Source: CALBPI01 sp039027435 (GTDB lineage: Bacteria; Pseudomonadota; Gammaproteobacteria; Steroidobacterales; Woeseiaceae). From it: DNA of 64,000 bases. Under the pieces are notes generated by a model. It made no database searches. It saw only the letters and a program-made list of their open reading frames with translations, and was not told the origin of the DNA. Positions 35,301 through 43,901 of this stretch are shown piece after piece. The position numbers were made by a program, and so were the translations under genes. Position 1 is the first letter of the stretch. Each line of letters begins with the position of its first letter. The stretch is taken from the NCBI GenBank assembly GCA_039027435.1, contig JBCCKF010000004.1, positions 220,185 through 284,184 on the forward strand. The letters run 5' to 3'.

Positions 35301-35778
35301 AGAACTCGATCAGTCCGAGAAACTCGCTATTGATGACAGTGTAGTAACCCAGCGCATCACCCAACGGAATCTCTAACGTCTGGACTCGCTCTCGAATCTC
35401 GGCGATCTGCTTCAGGTCAGCAACCCCCGTCGCCAGCTTAGACGAAAACTCAGCGCCAAAGCTCTCGGAATCGAAGGCATTCAGCAACTGCTGCAACTCA
35501 GCGATACGGGCGTCGGTGATCGCGTAGTGATCACGAATCTGCGGACCAAAGCTTCCGCCTTTGCTGCCCAGGTATCCGGCCGACATGCCCCGTTCTTTTT
35601 GCAGCTCGTGCACCATCGCGCTCGACACAACAGCAAACTCCGCAAGCTCCAGCAGCCTCGAATTCTCTTCACGAAACGCCAACGCGTGTCGAATGTCTGA
35701 CTGCGCAAGCCAAACGAGACCCAACGCGGGAACCAGCAGTGCCAAGACCAGCTTCCAAACCAAAGGTAGTCGATTCAT
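32368..35778 (-). CDS. Large chemoreceptor: NIT sensor, three tandem PAS domains, MCP signalling domain
   Basis: The 1136-residue protein starts with a membrane helix (residues 6-25). A periplasmic NIT (nitrate/nitrite-sensor type) domain follows (about 50-300; LQKERGMSAGYLGSKGG, then FLQSKERAGIERAVLSNTFA). A second helix (about 309-334) and a HAMP-like linker lead to three similar PAS units of about 130 residues, each opening ENGRxRxAL...(V/N)xxAGxxxxIVxAN, at about 393, 521 and 652. The MCP domain has its tip at IDEIAFQTNLLALNAAVEAA (about 964-983). The C-terminus has no CheR-binding pentapeptide. It likely senses an anion outside and a redox or ligand state inside. It converges with the lipoprotein gene. 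Confidence 0.9.
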   Translation of the reverse strand: MNRLPLVWKLVLALLVPALGLVWLAQSDIRHALAFREENSRLLELAEFAVVSSAMVHELQKERGMSAGYLGSKGGSFGPQIRDHYAITDARIAELQQLLNAFDSESFGAEFSSKLATGVADLKQIAEIRERVQTLEIPLGDALGYYTVINSEFLGLIEFLPRLSSVGEFGIGGSAYVAFLQSKERAGIERAVLSNTFANDRFGPGLYDRFRTLVTTQNVYLDVFRSTATLAQRLAFDQLMDNDAVRETERMRSVALARSASGGFETSSTYWFEQQTLKINLLKQMEDQLSADLRALAQTGLQRAETTVTATSVTALLPLILAVVLGVALIVSTMRQLGADPSRLEYFVNEIANDNLSVEMSTGAAETGVFASARVMQRRLRERIESDRLLLAENGRVRQALMNVSGYVLIAGPDGKVIFVNDALREFVDQIGAYVETDTAVSFEGSLEGVDLEQLHQSPSESLANISSETEARITFGPHTIDYVANPVYADNGDRVGTVVEWRDRTADLEEARQVEITLAENGRIREALVNVDGMVMIAGRENQIVFANTAMMDFLDRIESSIAQRVSGFFAASVLGADASFMHREVSHGAAFDASSNSAQHGRLEFGSHTIDYASNPVFSDSGERMGTVFEWRDQTEALAEEVVVKATLEENGRVREALNSAAANVMIAGPDHKIVYANHAMRAFFDSARDEIMKATGEGNVPALEGTHVAILHRESDPQVFESLSERYQSQVMFETITVDYIANPVFGDDGDRIGTVFEWVDRTAELAVEEEVQGVVTAALAGDLSRRIALGDKTGFFVTLSENVNQLVGIAQFVLDDTMRVFAAVAKGNLTETIDREYVGAFDQLKSDANTTIAQLTEVVGRIQKSAGWVRSAAEEISQGNVDLARRTESQAASLQETAASIEEMTGAVSTNASNAQEAEALALTAREHAERGGTVVKQAINAMKDISNSSREVTAIIGVIDEIAFQTNLLALNAAVEAARAGEQGRGFAVVANEVRNLAGRSGSAARQIKELIEASTSRVDVGSQLVDETGKTLEEIVRGVDQVSDMVGKIASANRKQSTGIQEINGAVTQIDELTQQNAALVEEAAQGSQALTEQADGLNQLMRFFNTETETHASVKHSVPARGNNAHRAA

Positions 35779-35856
35779 TTCAGTCGCAATTCCCTAAATC
35801 TGCGTCGTTTGGGCCGAAGCCACGTAAGGGGAATAGCGGCAGGAATCCAGGTCGGT

Positions 35857-36747
35857 TTAACGTGTTTGCGTACCTCCGCCGGAATCGCCCGAACCGGGCG
35901 GTAGATACAAGACTGACAGACGCGCCATCATGCCCTTTGCACGCTGGAATTCACGCCAAAGCCGAGAAAACCCGGAAACGAAAATCACCATTGGATTCAT
36001 AGAGTTAATCGGTCGTGTGATGCCAAAGTCGACCTTATCCTCCTCTTCGGCAAAGCTGCCAAACATCCGGTCCCAGACGATCAGGACACCGCCGTAGTTT
36101 TTGTCGAGATACTCCGGGTTGCGCCCGTGATGTACCCGATGGTGGGAAGGCGTGTTGAACACCATTTCTATGGCCTTCGGAAGCTTGCCGATGGCCTCGG
36201 TGTGCAACCAGGTTTGATAGAGCAGTACGACGGCCTCCGCAAAAATCACAGCAAATGGGTCAAAGCCCATGAGGACAATAGGCACGTGGAAGAAAACCGG
36301 CCAGAAGGCGTCCATCGGACCGAATCGGTAGGCGACTGACATGTTGTAGTGCGGCGAAGAGTGGTGCACCGAATGCGTGGCCCAGGCCAACGCGACCCGG
36401 TGGCTGAACCGGTGTTCCCAGTAGTAGGCGAAGTCCGCAATGAACAACAGACCGACCAAACTCCAGCCGTTGGTCGGAATATCGAAGAACGCAAATTGAT
36501 GGAAGAAAGACAGCGTACTGACATAGAACGTGAAGAACAGCACCACGGATACGACGAGGTACAACGCCTGGACCGCGAAGTTCGCGACCGTATCTCCAAA
36601 AAGTCGCCAGTTAAGGGTTCGCCGCCACGCATATCGGACGAATTCAAGACCGAGAAACGCCAGCGAGATCACGAAGAACCACTCGCTAAGCGCCGTCTCA
36701 AGGTTATACAGCTCGAGCTCAGACACAGAAGCGATCAACCAATCCAT
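35857..36747 (-). CDS. Membrane fatty acid hydroxylase / sterol desaturase family protein
   Basis: A 296-residue integral membrane di-iron oxygenase of the fatty acid hydroxylase superfamily. About four hydrophobic segments are visible (for example FFVISLAFLGLEFVRYA). The histidine boxes that bind the two irons are HRFSH, HSVHHSS and HRVHHG, in the usual order and spacing. Substrate cannot be read: hydroxylation of fatty acid, sterol-like or carotenoid chains are options. TGGAG, 7 bases upstream, supports ATG 36747. It is divergent from a TetR regulator over 82 bases filled with TGATAA repeats, so regulation by that protein is likely. Confidence 0.9.
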   Translation of the reverse strand: MDWLIASVSELELYNLETALSEWFFVISLAFLGLEFVRYAWRRTLNWRLFGDTVANFAVQALYLVVSVVLFFTFYVSTLSFFHQFAFFDIPTNGWSLVGLLFIADFAYYWEHRFSHRVALAWATHSVHHSSPHYNMSVAYRFGPMDAFWPVFFHVPIVLMGFDPFAVIFAEAVVLLYQTWLHTEAIGKLPKAIEMVFNTPSHHRVHHGRNPEYLDKNYGGVLIVWDRMFGSFAEEEDKVDFGITRPINSMNPMVIFVSGFSRLWREFQRAKGMMARLSVLYLPPGSGDSGGGTQTR

Positions 36748-36760
36748 TCGAAGACTCCAG

Positions 36761-36784
36761 TAAATTATCTATTTTGATAATTTA
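36761..36784. promoter_or_regulatory. Perfect 9-bp inverted repeat, candidate TetR operator
   Basis: TAAATTATC (36761-36769) and GATAATTTA (36776-36784) are exact reverse complements around TATTTT. It lies 13 bases upstream of the hydroxylase start and overlaps its likely -10 box, a position suited to repression. The core GATAA recurs twice more to the right, at 36795 and 36812. Confidence 0.6.
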
Positions 36785-36807
36785 TAGCTGCTATGATAAA
36801 TTGTCAA
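36781..36807 (-). promoter_or_regulatory. Sigma-70-like promoter for the hydroxylase gene
   Basis: On the minus strand a perfect -35 TTGACA (36807-36802) is followed after 15 bases by TATAAA (36786-36781), about 34 bases before the hydroxylase start. The spacer is shorter than the ideal 17, and the -10 overlaps the inverted repeat. Confidence 0.5.
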
Positions 36808-36829
36808 CTTTGATAATTAATGAAGCACT

Positions 36830-37405
36830 ATGGCTCGACCCACAAGAAAAGCAGAAAGACGTGCCGAGATTCTCTCGGCGTTTGGTCGGTGTATCGCCCG
36901 CTATGGCGTGGAAGGGGCCACTCTGGATAAGGTCGCCGCTGAGGCAGGGCTCGCAAGAGCACTGATTCGCCACAACGTCGGCAATCGTGATGAGCTACTC
37001 GAGGCGTTCGTCGCGCACTACGGTGACGAGACGAATAAGGCCTTTGACGCGCTCTTCGATGCGCTTCCCGAATCGGACCCAATGCCCACACTCATGGACT
37101 GGTTGTTCGATCCTGACTTCAGCGACCCAGACGAGGCGAGCGTGTCTAACGCACTATTCACCGCGGCCATCGCGCACCCTGCGCTGGCGCGTGAACTGAA
37201 TGCGTGGACCGAAGGGTTCACCGAGCAGATTGCGAGCGTGTTGCAACGCGCTTACCCCAACTCAACCGAGCGCTGTCGGGTGGCAGCGGTTGCGTTGGTC
37301 GCGATCTACTTCAATTTCGACACCATGGCACCACTGGGTGACCCAGAGCAATGGCGGCAGATTTCCTTATCTGCCGCCGAACTGGTGCTTGAGGCTCTGG
37401 ACTAG
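36830..37405 (+). CDS. TetR family transcriptional regulator
   Basis: A 191-residue regulator with an N-terminal helix-turn-helix (ILSAFGRCIARYGVEGATLD, then KVAAEAGLARALIRHNVGNR, about residues 14-55) and a helical effector domain. ATG 36830 is the only good start. It is divergent from the membrane hydroxylase, and the shared 82-base region holds a near-perfect inverted repeat plus additional TGATAA copies, so it probably represses both that gene and itself. The ligand is likely a lipid or lipid precursor, by analogy only. It converges with the VPS10-like gene 15 bases downstream. Confidence 0.88.
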   Translation: MARPTRKAERRAEILSAFGRCIARYGVEGATLDKVAAEAGLARALIRHNVGNRDELLEAFVAHYGDETNKAFDALFDALPESDPMPTLMDWLFDPDFSDPDEASVSNALFTAAIAHPALARELNAWTEGFTEQIASVLQRAYPNSTERCRVAAVALVAIYFNFDTMAPLGDPEQWRQISLSAAELVLEALD

Positions 37406-37420
37406 CTTTGAACTAGCGAG

Positions 37421-40400
37421 TTATTCGCCGGTCCAGTCCGGGATGCGGCCAGGCGTCCATGGCGCACCTTGCACTTCCAATGCAGCCTCCAGGTCTGCGA
37501 CGCGTCCAGAAACCGCTTTCAACGTTCTTAGAACTTCACGGAATTCAGCGGCAGCGATCACATATGAGCCCTCGAAATTACCGCCCTGTGGAGACTGCGA
37601 ACTGACCAGCGTGCCGTAGATTGAGCCCACACGAGATGAGATCGACATCGGCGTCGGCTCATTCCTACTCGCAATGGTTGAATCGCCGTTCAACTGCACT
37701 CGCATATCCGCAAGCTGATTCGCAAGATTCGTCACACCAGCAAGCTGACCGGGATCGACGTTCGGGGTCTGCAAGATGGCTGCTCTGATGTAGGCAATCC
37801 GGTTTTCCAGCTCACCGATCGCACGCGTACTGCCGATCGTGGCGCGGTGCAGATCAGCCACCTCGATCTGGAACGCCTGCAGCGCGGCGCGGTCGGCTGT
37901 AATCTCCGGACTCGATTCTAGCGACTTCACCGTAAACGACTGTGGTTCACCCACGCTCGTCATGACGCCATCGCGTACAACAGCGAGTTCGGCAGAGTAA
38001 GTGCCTGGCAACACCATCGGTCCCATCGGCTCACTCTGCCAGTAGGGCCGATCACCACCACCGGAAAGATCGATCGGATTCGGCGGTGGTAGCCGCAAGT
38101 CCCATGCCGTTCTATGCAACCCTTTACCGGTCTTGCCCGCAACACGTCGAACGATATTACCTGCACTATCGCGCACCACAAGATAGAGCTCAGGTGCCTG
38201 CTCCCGGTCTTCTTCACGCAGCACATCCCATGATGGATACGGGGTATCGCCACCTGCCTTTTCGGTTTCGATCTCGGCAGCGCGGCGTGTTGCTTTACGC
38301 GACTTCAGAGGCTCATCGAGGTAGTAGGTGAACACCGCACCGAAGGGTGGGTTGTCGGCGACATAGTACTCCTCACCGATAGAACCCTTCTTGCGCCCAC
38401 CCCAAAGGTCACCCTCAACATACAACCAGGGGTCACGCACGCCGAACAGTTCAAATGAATCGATATCGGCTTTCTTCGTACGCAACGCGGAGTAGTCATC
38501 GAGGATGTAAATGCCGCGACCGAAGGTACCCACAACAAGATCGTTCTCTCGCTGCTGGATTTCGATGTCTCGCACCGCGATCGTCGGGAAGTTCGATTTC
38601 AATGCATGCCACGAAGCACCGCCATCCTGAGTGAAGAACAGGCCGAACTCAGTGCCAAGGAACAGCAGATTCGGGTCGACGTGATCCTCAACAATCGTAT
38701 GCGCCGAACCGCGCTCAGGCAGATTTGCAGCAATGGATTTCCAGGACTGGCCTCGGTTGTCCGAACGCAAAACGTACGGCTTGTAGTCGCCCCGCTTGTG
38801 GTTGTCGAGTACGACATACACCACGTCGCTATCGTGGGCAGAGGCAAGCACGTCATCGATGTAGGACATGTCCGGCACACCCGCAAAGCGGGTGGTCTGC
38901 TTCCAATTCGCGCCGCCATCCTCGGTGATGTTCATCACACCGTCGTCGGTACCAACGTAGATCAACCCTTCCTCAAGGACACTCTCGCTGATCCCAATAG
39001 CCGACCCGTAAATGGACGTCGAGTCGTTCTTGGCAATGGTATCGACACCCCAAACACGCCCCATCACCTCAAGCGAGTTGCGGTCGAGCTGACGCGTCAA
39101 ATCCGGGCTAATCTTCGTCCAGCTGTCTCCTCGATCATCGGAGCGGAACAAGTACTCGGATGCGTAATAGAGACGCTGCGGCGCATGTGGACTAACGATC
39201 AATGGGGTATTCCAGTTCCACTTGTAGTCGTTCTCACCGCGTTCCGGATGCGGCGTAATGAACACGCGCTCCTGTGTGCGCCGATCGATCCGCGCGAGCC
39301 CGCCGTACTGGTATTGCGCATACATGATGTCCGGGTCTGTCGGATCGAATCGCGGCTCGTAACCATCGCCACCCAAAACGAGGTTCCAATCGCTGTTGGT
39401 AATGCCATGCACCACCGTCGTGCGTGACGGCGCGCAGAGCGAGTTGTTGTCTTGTGTACCGCCGCACACGTTGTAGAACGGTTCTGCGTAATCCGGCTGG
39501 ATGCGGTAGAACTGTGTGATCGCAAGGTTCCGTACATGACGCCAGGTCGAACCACGGTCCCACGTCTCGTAAATACCACCATCGCCGCCGATGTACAGAT
39601 GCGCTGTGTTTTCAGGATCGATCCACAGCGCGTGATCATCGACGTGTCGCCATGTCGTCGATAGCGGCGAGAACGATTTGCCGCCGTCCTCCGACTTCAT
39701 GGTGAACGTGTTCATCGCGTAGACCCGCTCCGGGTTCTTGGGGTCGACCACGAGTTCGTTGTAGTACATGCCGCTGGTCGTCATGTAAGACGACTGCTTG
39801 GACCAGTTCGCACCAAAGTCTGTTGAACGGTAAACGCCTTTTTCGTCATCGTTCGCTTCGATGATGGCGTAGATCATGTTCGGAGCGCTCGGCGCCATTG
39901 CCATACCGATCTTGCCCATATGGTCCGAAGGCAAACCGGAGGTCACCTTGGTCCAGGTCTTCCCGCGATCGGTGCTGCGTTGCAGACCACTTCCAGGGCC
40001 ACCATGAATCAGTGTCCAGACATGCCGACGACGCTGGTAGGTTGAGGCCAGAATGACATCATGGTTCGTCGGATCGACGAGCACCTCGTTAACACCCGTG
40101 TGTTCGTCGATCTCAAGGATTCGTTCCCAACTCTCGCCGCCATCGGTGGTTCGATACAGACCTCGGTCGCCACCATCGCTCCAAAGCGGTCCCTGTGCGG
40201 CAACCAGCACTTCATTGGAGTCTTCCGGGTTGATCCAGATCATGCCGATATGGCCAGAGTCTTTCAGACCCACATTGCTCCAGCTCTTGCCACCATCAAT
40301 GGACTTGTAAACGCCGTCGCCGTAGGCAACGCTTCGCTGCGCCAGGTTTTCACCGGTACCCACCCAAATGGTCTTGGAATCGTTCGGATCGATTTCCACA

Positions 40401-40690
40401 ACGCCGATGGCGTACGAGGCCTCATTATCGAAAAGCGGTTCCCAGGTAATGCCGGCATTCTGCGTTCTCCACAGCCCGCCTGACGCCACACCCACAAGAA
40501 ATGCGTTATCGCCGCCGGGATAAAACGCAAAGTCTGAAATGCGACCGGATGTAATGGCAGGTCCGATATTTCGCAGCGGTAGGCTGGCGAGTGGATGCTT
40601 CTCAGGCTTGTCTTCTTGCGCATTCCCGATGGAGGGAACCGCGAGGGCAAACGCCGCAGAGAGTGCAATCGATAGGAGTCGTACGAGCAT
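37421..40690 (-). CDS. Exported VPS10/sortilin-like BNR-repeat protein
   Basis: A 1089-residue protein with signal peptide MLVRLLSIALSAAFALAVPS ending near NAQ. I chose ATG 40690; the frame is open for 93 further codons upstream, but those are basic and not protein-like. The body is a beta-propeller of BNR/Asp-box repeats (SxDxGxxW pattern: STDRGKTWTKV, TTDGGESWERI, SSDFGANWSK-like, SDDRGDSWTKI, TQDGGASWHAL). A C-terminal beta and coiled-coil section (about 860-1089) follows. Relatives are annotated as VPS10-domain or glycosyl hydrolase-like proteins, but no enzymatic residues are recognisable to me. Binding of peptide or glycan in the periplasm or outside is plausible. Confidence 0.8.
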   Translation of the reverse strand: MLVRLLSIALSAAFALAVPSIGNAQEDKPEKHPLASLPLRNIGPAITSGRISDFAFYPGGDNAFLVGVASGGLWRTQNAGITWEPLFDNEASYAIGVVEIDPNDSKTIWVGTGENLAQRSVAYGDGVYKSIDGGKSWSNVGLKDSGHIGMIWINPEDSNEVLVAAQGPLWSDGGDRGLYRTTDGGESWERILEIDEHTGVNEVLVDPTNHDVILASTYQRRRHVWTLIHGGPGSGLQRSTDRGKTWTKVTSGLPSDHMGKIGMAMAPSAPNMIYAIIEANDDEKGVYRSTDFGANWSKQSSYMTTSGMYYNELVVDPKNPERVYAMNTFTMKSEDGGKSFSPLSTTWRHVDDHALWIDPENTAHLYIGGDGGIYETWDRGSTWRHVRNLAITQFYRIQPDYAEPFYNVCGGTQDNNSLCAPSRTTVVHGITNSDWNLVLGGDGYEPRFDPTDPDIMYAQYQYGGLARIDRRTQERVFITPHPERGENDYKWNWNTPLIVSPHAPQRLYYASEYLFRSDDRGDSWTKISPDLTRQLDRNSLEVMGRVWGVDTIAKNDSTSIYGSAIGISESVLEEGLIYVGTDDGVMNITEDGGANWKQTTRFAGVPDMSYIDDVLASAHDSDVVYVVLDNHKRGDYKPYVLRSDNRGQSWKSIAANLPERGSAHTIVEDHVDPNLLFLGTEFGLFFTQDGGASWHALKSNFPTIAVRDIEIQQRENDLVVGTFGRGIYILDDYSALRTKKADIDSFELFGVRDPWLYVEGDLWGGRKKGSIGEEYYVADNPPFGAVFTYYLDEPLKSRKATRRAAEIETEKAGGDTPYPSWDVLREEDREQAPELYLVVRDSAGNIVRRVAGKTGKGLHRTAWDLRLPPPNPIDLSGGGDRPYWQSEPMGPMVLPGTYSAELAVVRDGVMTSVGEPQSFTVKSLESSPEITADRAALQAFQIEVADLHRATIGSTRAIGELENRIAYIRAAILQTPNVDPGQLAGVTNLANQLADMRVQLNGDSTIASRNEPTPMSISSRVGSIYGTLVSSQSPQGGNFEGSYVIAAAEFREVLRTLKAVSGRVADLEAALEVQGAPWTPGRIPDWTGE

Positions 40691-40834
40691 GATGACTATC
40701 CCCACAAAAGTCACGGATTCACGGCGGGAACCGCCGCGAGAGTGCGCTGAGCATGACCAATCAGCCCTGAGACTGCAAGAGACTTTCCGGCGCCACCGCT
40801 GGCGAGCTCGCGTCTCGACTGCTACCGTTCCTGC

Positions 40835-41887
40835 ATGAACATGAACAAACGTTTGTCCCTGGCGGTGCTTGGGATTACGAGCCTCCTCGCGAGCCCCATT
40901 TCCTTCGCACAAGCTGCGACAGAAGTGCCAGAGGTGGGAACCTCGCCAGAATGGGTGATTGCTATTCATGGAGGCGCTGGCGATGCGAAGCGGGCGTCAT
41001 TAACTCCCGAGCAGGTAGCCAAATCACGCGCTGATCTGACTGCCGCGCTGGAGGCCGGCGCAAAGCTGCTCGACGCTGGCGGCACTGGCCCGGAAGCTAT
41101 CGAGGCTGCCTTGAAGATTCTCGAGGACTCACCGGACTTCAATGCGGGCAGAGGCGCAGCACTCGATGAACACGGTGACGCGAAACACGACGCATCGATC
41201 ATGCGGGGCGAAGATCACGCCGCAGGTGGTGTCGCCGGGAGCTCACGCATCAAGAACCCGATCGCAGCGGCACGCGCAGTCATGGAGCAAACACAGAACG
41301 TACTACTGCATGGCGAAGGCGCCGATTGGTTCGCCGCCGATATCGGGCTGGAAATGGCGAATCCGCACTATTTCATTACTGAGGGGCGCGAAGCAGCGCT
41401 GCGCAGGATGCGCGCTTTCGAACATGGTGATACGAACCTAGGCGCTCCCGATAATGCCTACTACGGCACTGTCGGCGCGGTGGTTCTGGACAAACACGGC
41501 AACATTTCCGCTGGGACCACAACCGGTGGTCGCACGAACAAGCGCTACGGTCGTATCGGCGACACGCCTATCATCGGCTCTGGCACCTACGCGTCGAACC
41601 AATCATGTGCGGTTTCGGCTACCGGACACGGCGAGTTCTTCATGCGTTGGACGGTCGCAAGAGACATCTGTGCGCGCGTCGAATTTGCTGACGAAACGCT
41701 CGCCCGTTCGGCGGAGATCATGCTCGCCGACACACTCCTACCCAAGGGTGGCACAGGCGGGATCATCGCTATGGAACCAGACGGATCCGTCGTATTCGTT
41801 GCTACCACCGCCAATATGCGACGCGGAGTGATGTCTTCCGAGACACCGGCGCGCGTCGCGGTCTACACGGATGAGGAAGTCGAATAG
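40835..41887 (+). CDS. Exported isoaspartyl peptidase / L-asparaginase (Ntn hydrolase)
   Basis: The 350-residue precursor carries a signal peptide (KRLSLAVLGITSLLASPISF, cleaved near AQA) and the plant-type asparaginase fold: VIAIHGGAGDAKRASLT at the start and the autoprocessing site NAYYGTVGAVVLDKHG, where Thr212 becomes the new N-terminal nucleophile of the beta subunit. GGRTNKRYGRIGD and GSGTYASN, which build the substrate pocket, are intact. It removes isoaspartyl residues from small peptides or hydrolyses asparagine, here outside the cytoplasm. ATG 40835 or the in-frame ATG 40841 could start it. It is divergent from the VPS10-like gene by 144 bases. Confidence 0.9.
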   Translation: MNMNKRLSLAVLGITSLLASPISFAQAATEVPEVGTSPEWVIAIHGGAGDAKRASLTPEQVAKSRADLTAALEAGAKLLDAGGTGPEAIEAALKILEDSPDFNAGRGAALDEHGDAKHDASIMRGEDHAAGGVAGSSRIKNPIAAARAVMEQTQNVLLHGEGADWFAADIGLEMANPHYFITEGREAALRRMRAFEHGDTNLGAPDNAYYGTVGAVVLDKHGNISAGTTTGGRTNKRYGRIGDTPIIGSGTYASNQSCAVSATGHGEFFMRWTVARDICARVEFADETLARSAEIMLADTLLPKGGTGGIIAMEPDGSVVFVATTANMRRGVMSSETPARVAVYTDEEVE

Positions 41888-41896
41888 AGGGGCGAA

Positions 41897-43300
41897 TTAA
41901 CCCTGCATCTGTTCGAGTTCGAGACCGCGCGTTTCGTGCACCATCTTGATCACGAAGAACACCGAGAGCACTGCGCCCGCGGTGTAGACACCGTACGCCC
42001 CGGCTAGGCCGATCGAGGTCAACAACACGGGGAAAGAGACGGTGATCAAAAAGTTGGAACCCCATTGTGCAAGCCCACACACCGCCAGCCCTGCCCCGCG
42101 AATCTGGTTCGGGAACATTTCGCCGAGCATGACCCACATGACCGGCCCCCAGGACGCGTTGAAGAACATCACGTAGACGTTTGCGGCCACCAGCGCCAGC
42201 GGGCCGTAAATGCCTGTCATCGCCAACGTGCCATTCTCGTCCACCGTCGCATTCAAAAACGCCAGCACCAGGATCGCCAGAGACACTGACATTCCCACCG
42301 ACCCGATCAACAGCAACGGCTTTCGACCAATCCGATCCACGAGCAGCAGCGTGGCGGTCACAGCCACGATACTCAAACCACCACTGATGACGTTGATCAG
42401 CAACGCGTCGCTTTCAGCAAAACCCACCGATTGCCACAGCACCGAGCCGTAGTAGAAGACCACGTTGATACCGACCAACTGCTGAAAGGTGGCAAGACCC
42501 AACCCGACCCAAACCAGACGCCGCAATCGCCGGGTGTTCGGATCGATCAAATCACCGAGTGTCGGGGTATGTTGATCCGCCGCGAGCGAGCGGCTGATCT
42601 CGTCGACCTTGGTCTGCGCAGACTCGCGACCGCCGAGTTTCTCGAAGACAGTGCGCGCTTCATCTTCGCGACGCTTCAGAACCAGGAAGCGCGGGCTCTC
42701 CGGGATGAGAAACAGCGCCAGGAGAAAAACCACCGCTGGAAGTATTTCGATCCAGAACATCCAGCGCCACGCCTCGAACCCCAACCAGAACTCCGCGGTG
42801 GATGCGCCAGCGAGTTTCGCGATAATGAAGTTGCTGATGAACGCGACGAACAATCCCGTGATGATCGCAACTTGCTGAATCGTTGCCAGCGCACCGCGAT
42901 AGCGTGCGGGCGCGATCTCGCTGATATACGCCGGCGCCAGCACGCTCGCAGCACCGACCGCAAGGCCACCGAGCACCCGATAGATCACGAACTCAAGCGA
43001 GCCGGTGGCAACGCCCGAACCCCAGGCACTCACAATGAAAAACGCAGCGGCAACTCGCATGATCTGGCGCCGTCCGAATTGATCGGCAAGGCGACCTGCG
43101 AAGTAAGCGCCAACGGCGCAGCCAAGCAGCATGGAGGCGACGTTGAAACCTGTTCCCGCACTGTCGGAATCGAAGGCGAGTCTTAGCCCATCGACTGTGC
43201 CGTTGATCACGCCACTATCGAAACCAAAAAGAAAACCACCAATCGTTGCAATACAACTGATCAGAATGATGAACGTCGTGTTCTCGTTTGTGTTCCCCAT
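41897..43300 (-). CDS. MFS sugar porter (glucose/xylose-type permease)
   Basis: A 467-residue major facilitator superfamily transporter with 12 predicted membrane helices. Sugar-porter signatures are present: GFLFGFDSGVINGTV in helix 1, GRLADQFGRRQIMR between helices 2 and 3, PESPRFLVLKRREDEA after helix 6, and VDRIGRKPLLLIG between helices 8 and 9. It most likely brings in a hexose or pentose with protons. The carbon taken up could feed the glycogen operon, but nothing links them directly. ATG 43300 is the start; it converges with the isoaspartyl peptidase gene 9 bases away. Confidence 0.9.
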   Translation of the reverse strand: MGNTNENTTFIILISCIATIGGFLFGFDSGVINGTVDGLRLAFDSDSAGTGFNVASMLLGCAVGAYFAGRLADQFGRRQIMRVAAAFFIVSAWGSGVATGSLEFVIYRVLGGLAVGAASVLAPAYISEIAPARYRGALATIQQVAIITGLFVAFISNFIIAKLAGASTAEFWLGFEAWRWMFWIEILPAVVFLLALFLIPESPRFLVLKRREDEARTVFEKLGGRESAQTKVDEISRSLAADQHTPTLGDLIDPNTRRLRRLVWVGLGLATFQQLVGINVVFYYGSVLWQSVGFAESDALLINVISGGLSIVAVTATLLLVDRIGRKPLLLIGSVGMSVSLAILVLAFLNATVDENGTLAMTGIYGPLALVAANVYVMFFNASWGPVMWVMLGEMFPNQIRGAGLAVCGLAQWGSNFLITVSFPVLLTSIGLAGAYGVYTAGAVLSVFFVIKMVHETRGLELEQMQG

Positions 43301-43418
43301 GAGACTCGCTCCCCCCCTCGAGCGACACCGCCACTGCGGTGGCTTACCTGCGCTGCGAAAAGTACCCTATCTACTGCTTGGGACGTTAACAAAACCACCA
43401 CAGGATGCGCTGGCAGTG

Positions 43419-43901
43419 ATGATCTACTTCGATATGGACGGTGTGATTGCCGACTTTGAGAAAGGCATTCAGGAAAAATATGGTAAGCCGTTCTCCAAGA
43501 TGCATCCCGGTAAATTCTGGAACCAGCAGGTTGGAACAGACAAGGTTTTTCTTAATCTACCGTCCCTGCCCAAAGGGCTGGAGTTGCTTCGAGCAGTCAT
43601 CGCGACCAAGGCGCCGGTCTCCATTCTCACCTCGACTGGTGGTGGCAAGTATCACTACACGATCGCACGCGAGAAGCTCACCTGGCTGGAGCGGCACGAA
43701 ATCAAGATTCCGGTTTGCTTCTGCCTGAATACCGTGAGCAAGGCATCGTTCTCGCTGCCCGATACAATACTTCTGGATGATCGTGACAGTGTCGTTACCA
43801 AATTTAATGAAGGTCGCGGCACGGCCTATCGCTTCCCAGACGAAATTGAGCAGTTTCGGACAGCCGTCTTCGGGGACAACCGAGACCAGGGGGCAACATG
43901 A
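43419..43901 (+). CDS. HAD-family 5' nucleotidase-like phosphatase
   Basis: A 160-residue small HAD hydrolase. The catalytic motif I is IYFDMDGVIADFEKG with both Asp residues; motif II is the Ser/Thr of SILTSTGGG; a Lys in TVSKASFS and the motif IV pair LLDDRDSVV follow. Size and cap insert match 5'(3')-deoxyribonucleotidases (NT5C type), which dephosphorylate dNMPs, but the substrate is not certain. ATG 43419 is chosen; GTG 43416 is an alternative. The frame also runs upstream into the sugar porter gene, without meaning. The end overlaps the AraC-type gene by ATGA. Confidence 0.82.
   Translation: MIYFDMDGVIADFEKGIQEKYGKPFSKMHPGKFWNQQVGTDKVFLNLPSLPKGLELLRAVIATKAPVSILTSTGGGKYHYTIAREKLTWLERHEIKIPVCFCLNTVSKASFSLPDTILLDDRDSVVTKFNEGRGTAYRFPDEIEQFRTAVFGDNRDQGAT

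Noticed and set aside
38606..39427. A 273-codon frame opposite the VPS10-like gene
   Set aside because: The VPS10-like frame has clear BNR repeats and a signal peptide; the antisense translation has no recognisable domain.
40691..40969. N-terminal extension of the VPS10-like protein by 93 residues
   Set aside because: The extension is basic and overlaps the opposite isoaspartyl peptidase start, while ATG 40690 begins an ideal signal peptide.
42431..43186. A 251-codon frame opposite the sugar porter
   Set aside because: It is rich in Arg, Glu and Gln, as the complement of a membrane protein often is; no ribosome site or domain is visible.
43340..43375. CCGCCACTGCGGTGG-type inverted repeat between the sugar porter and the HAD gene
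   Set aside because: The stem is only about five base pairs with a 3-base loop, and such repeats are frequent by chance in GC-rich DNA.
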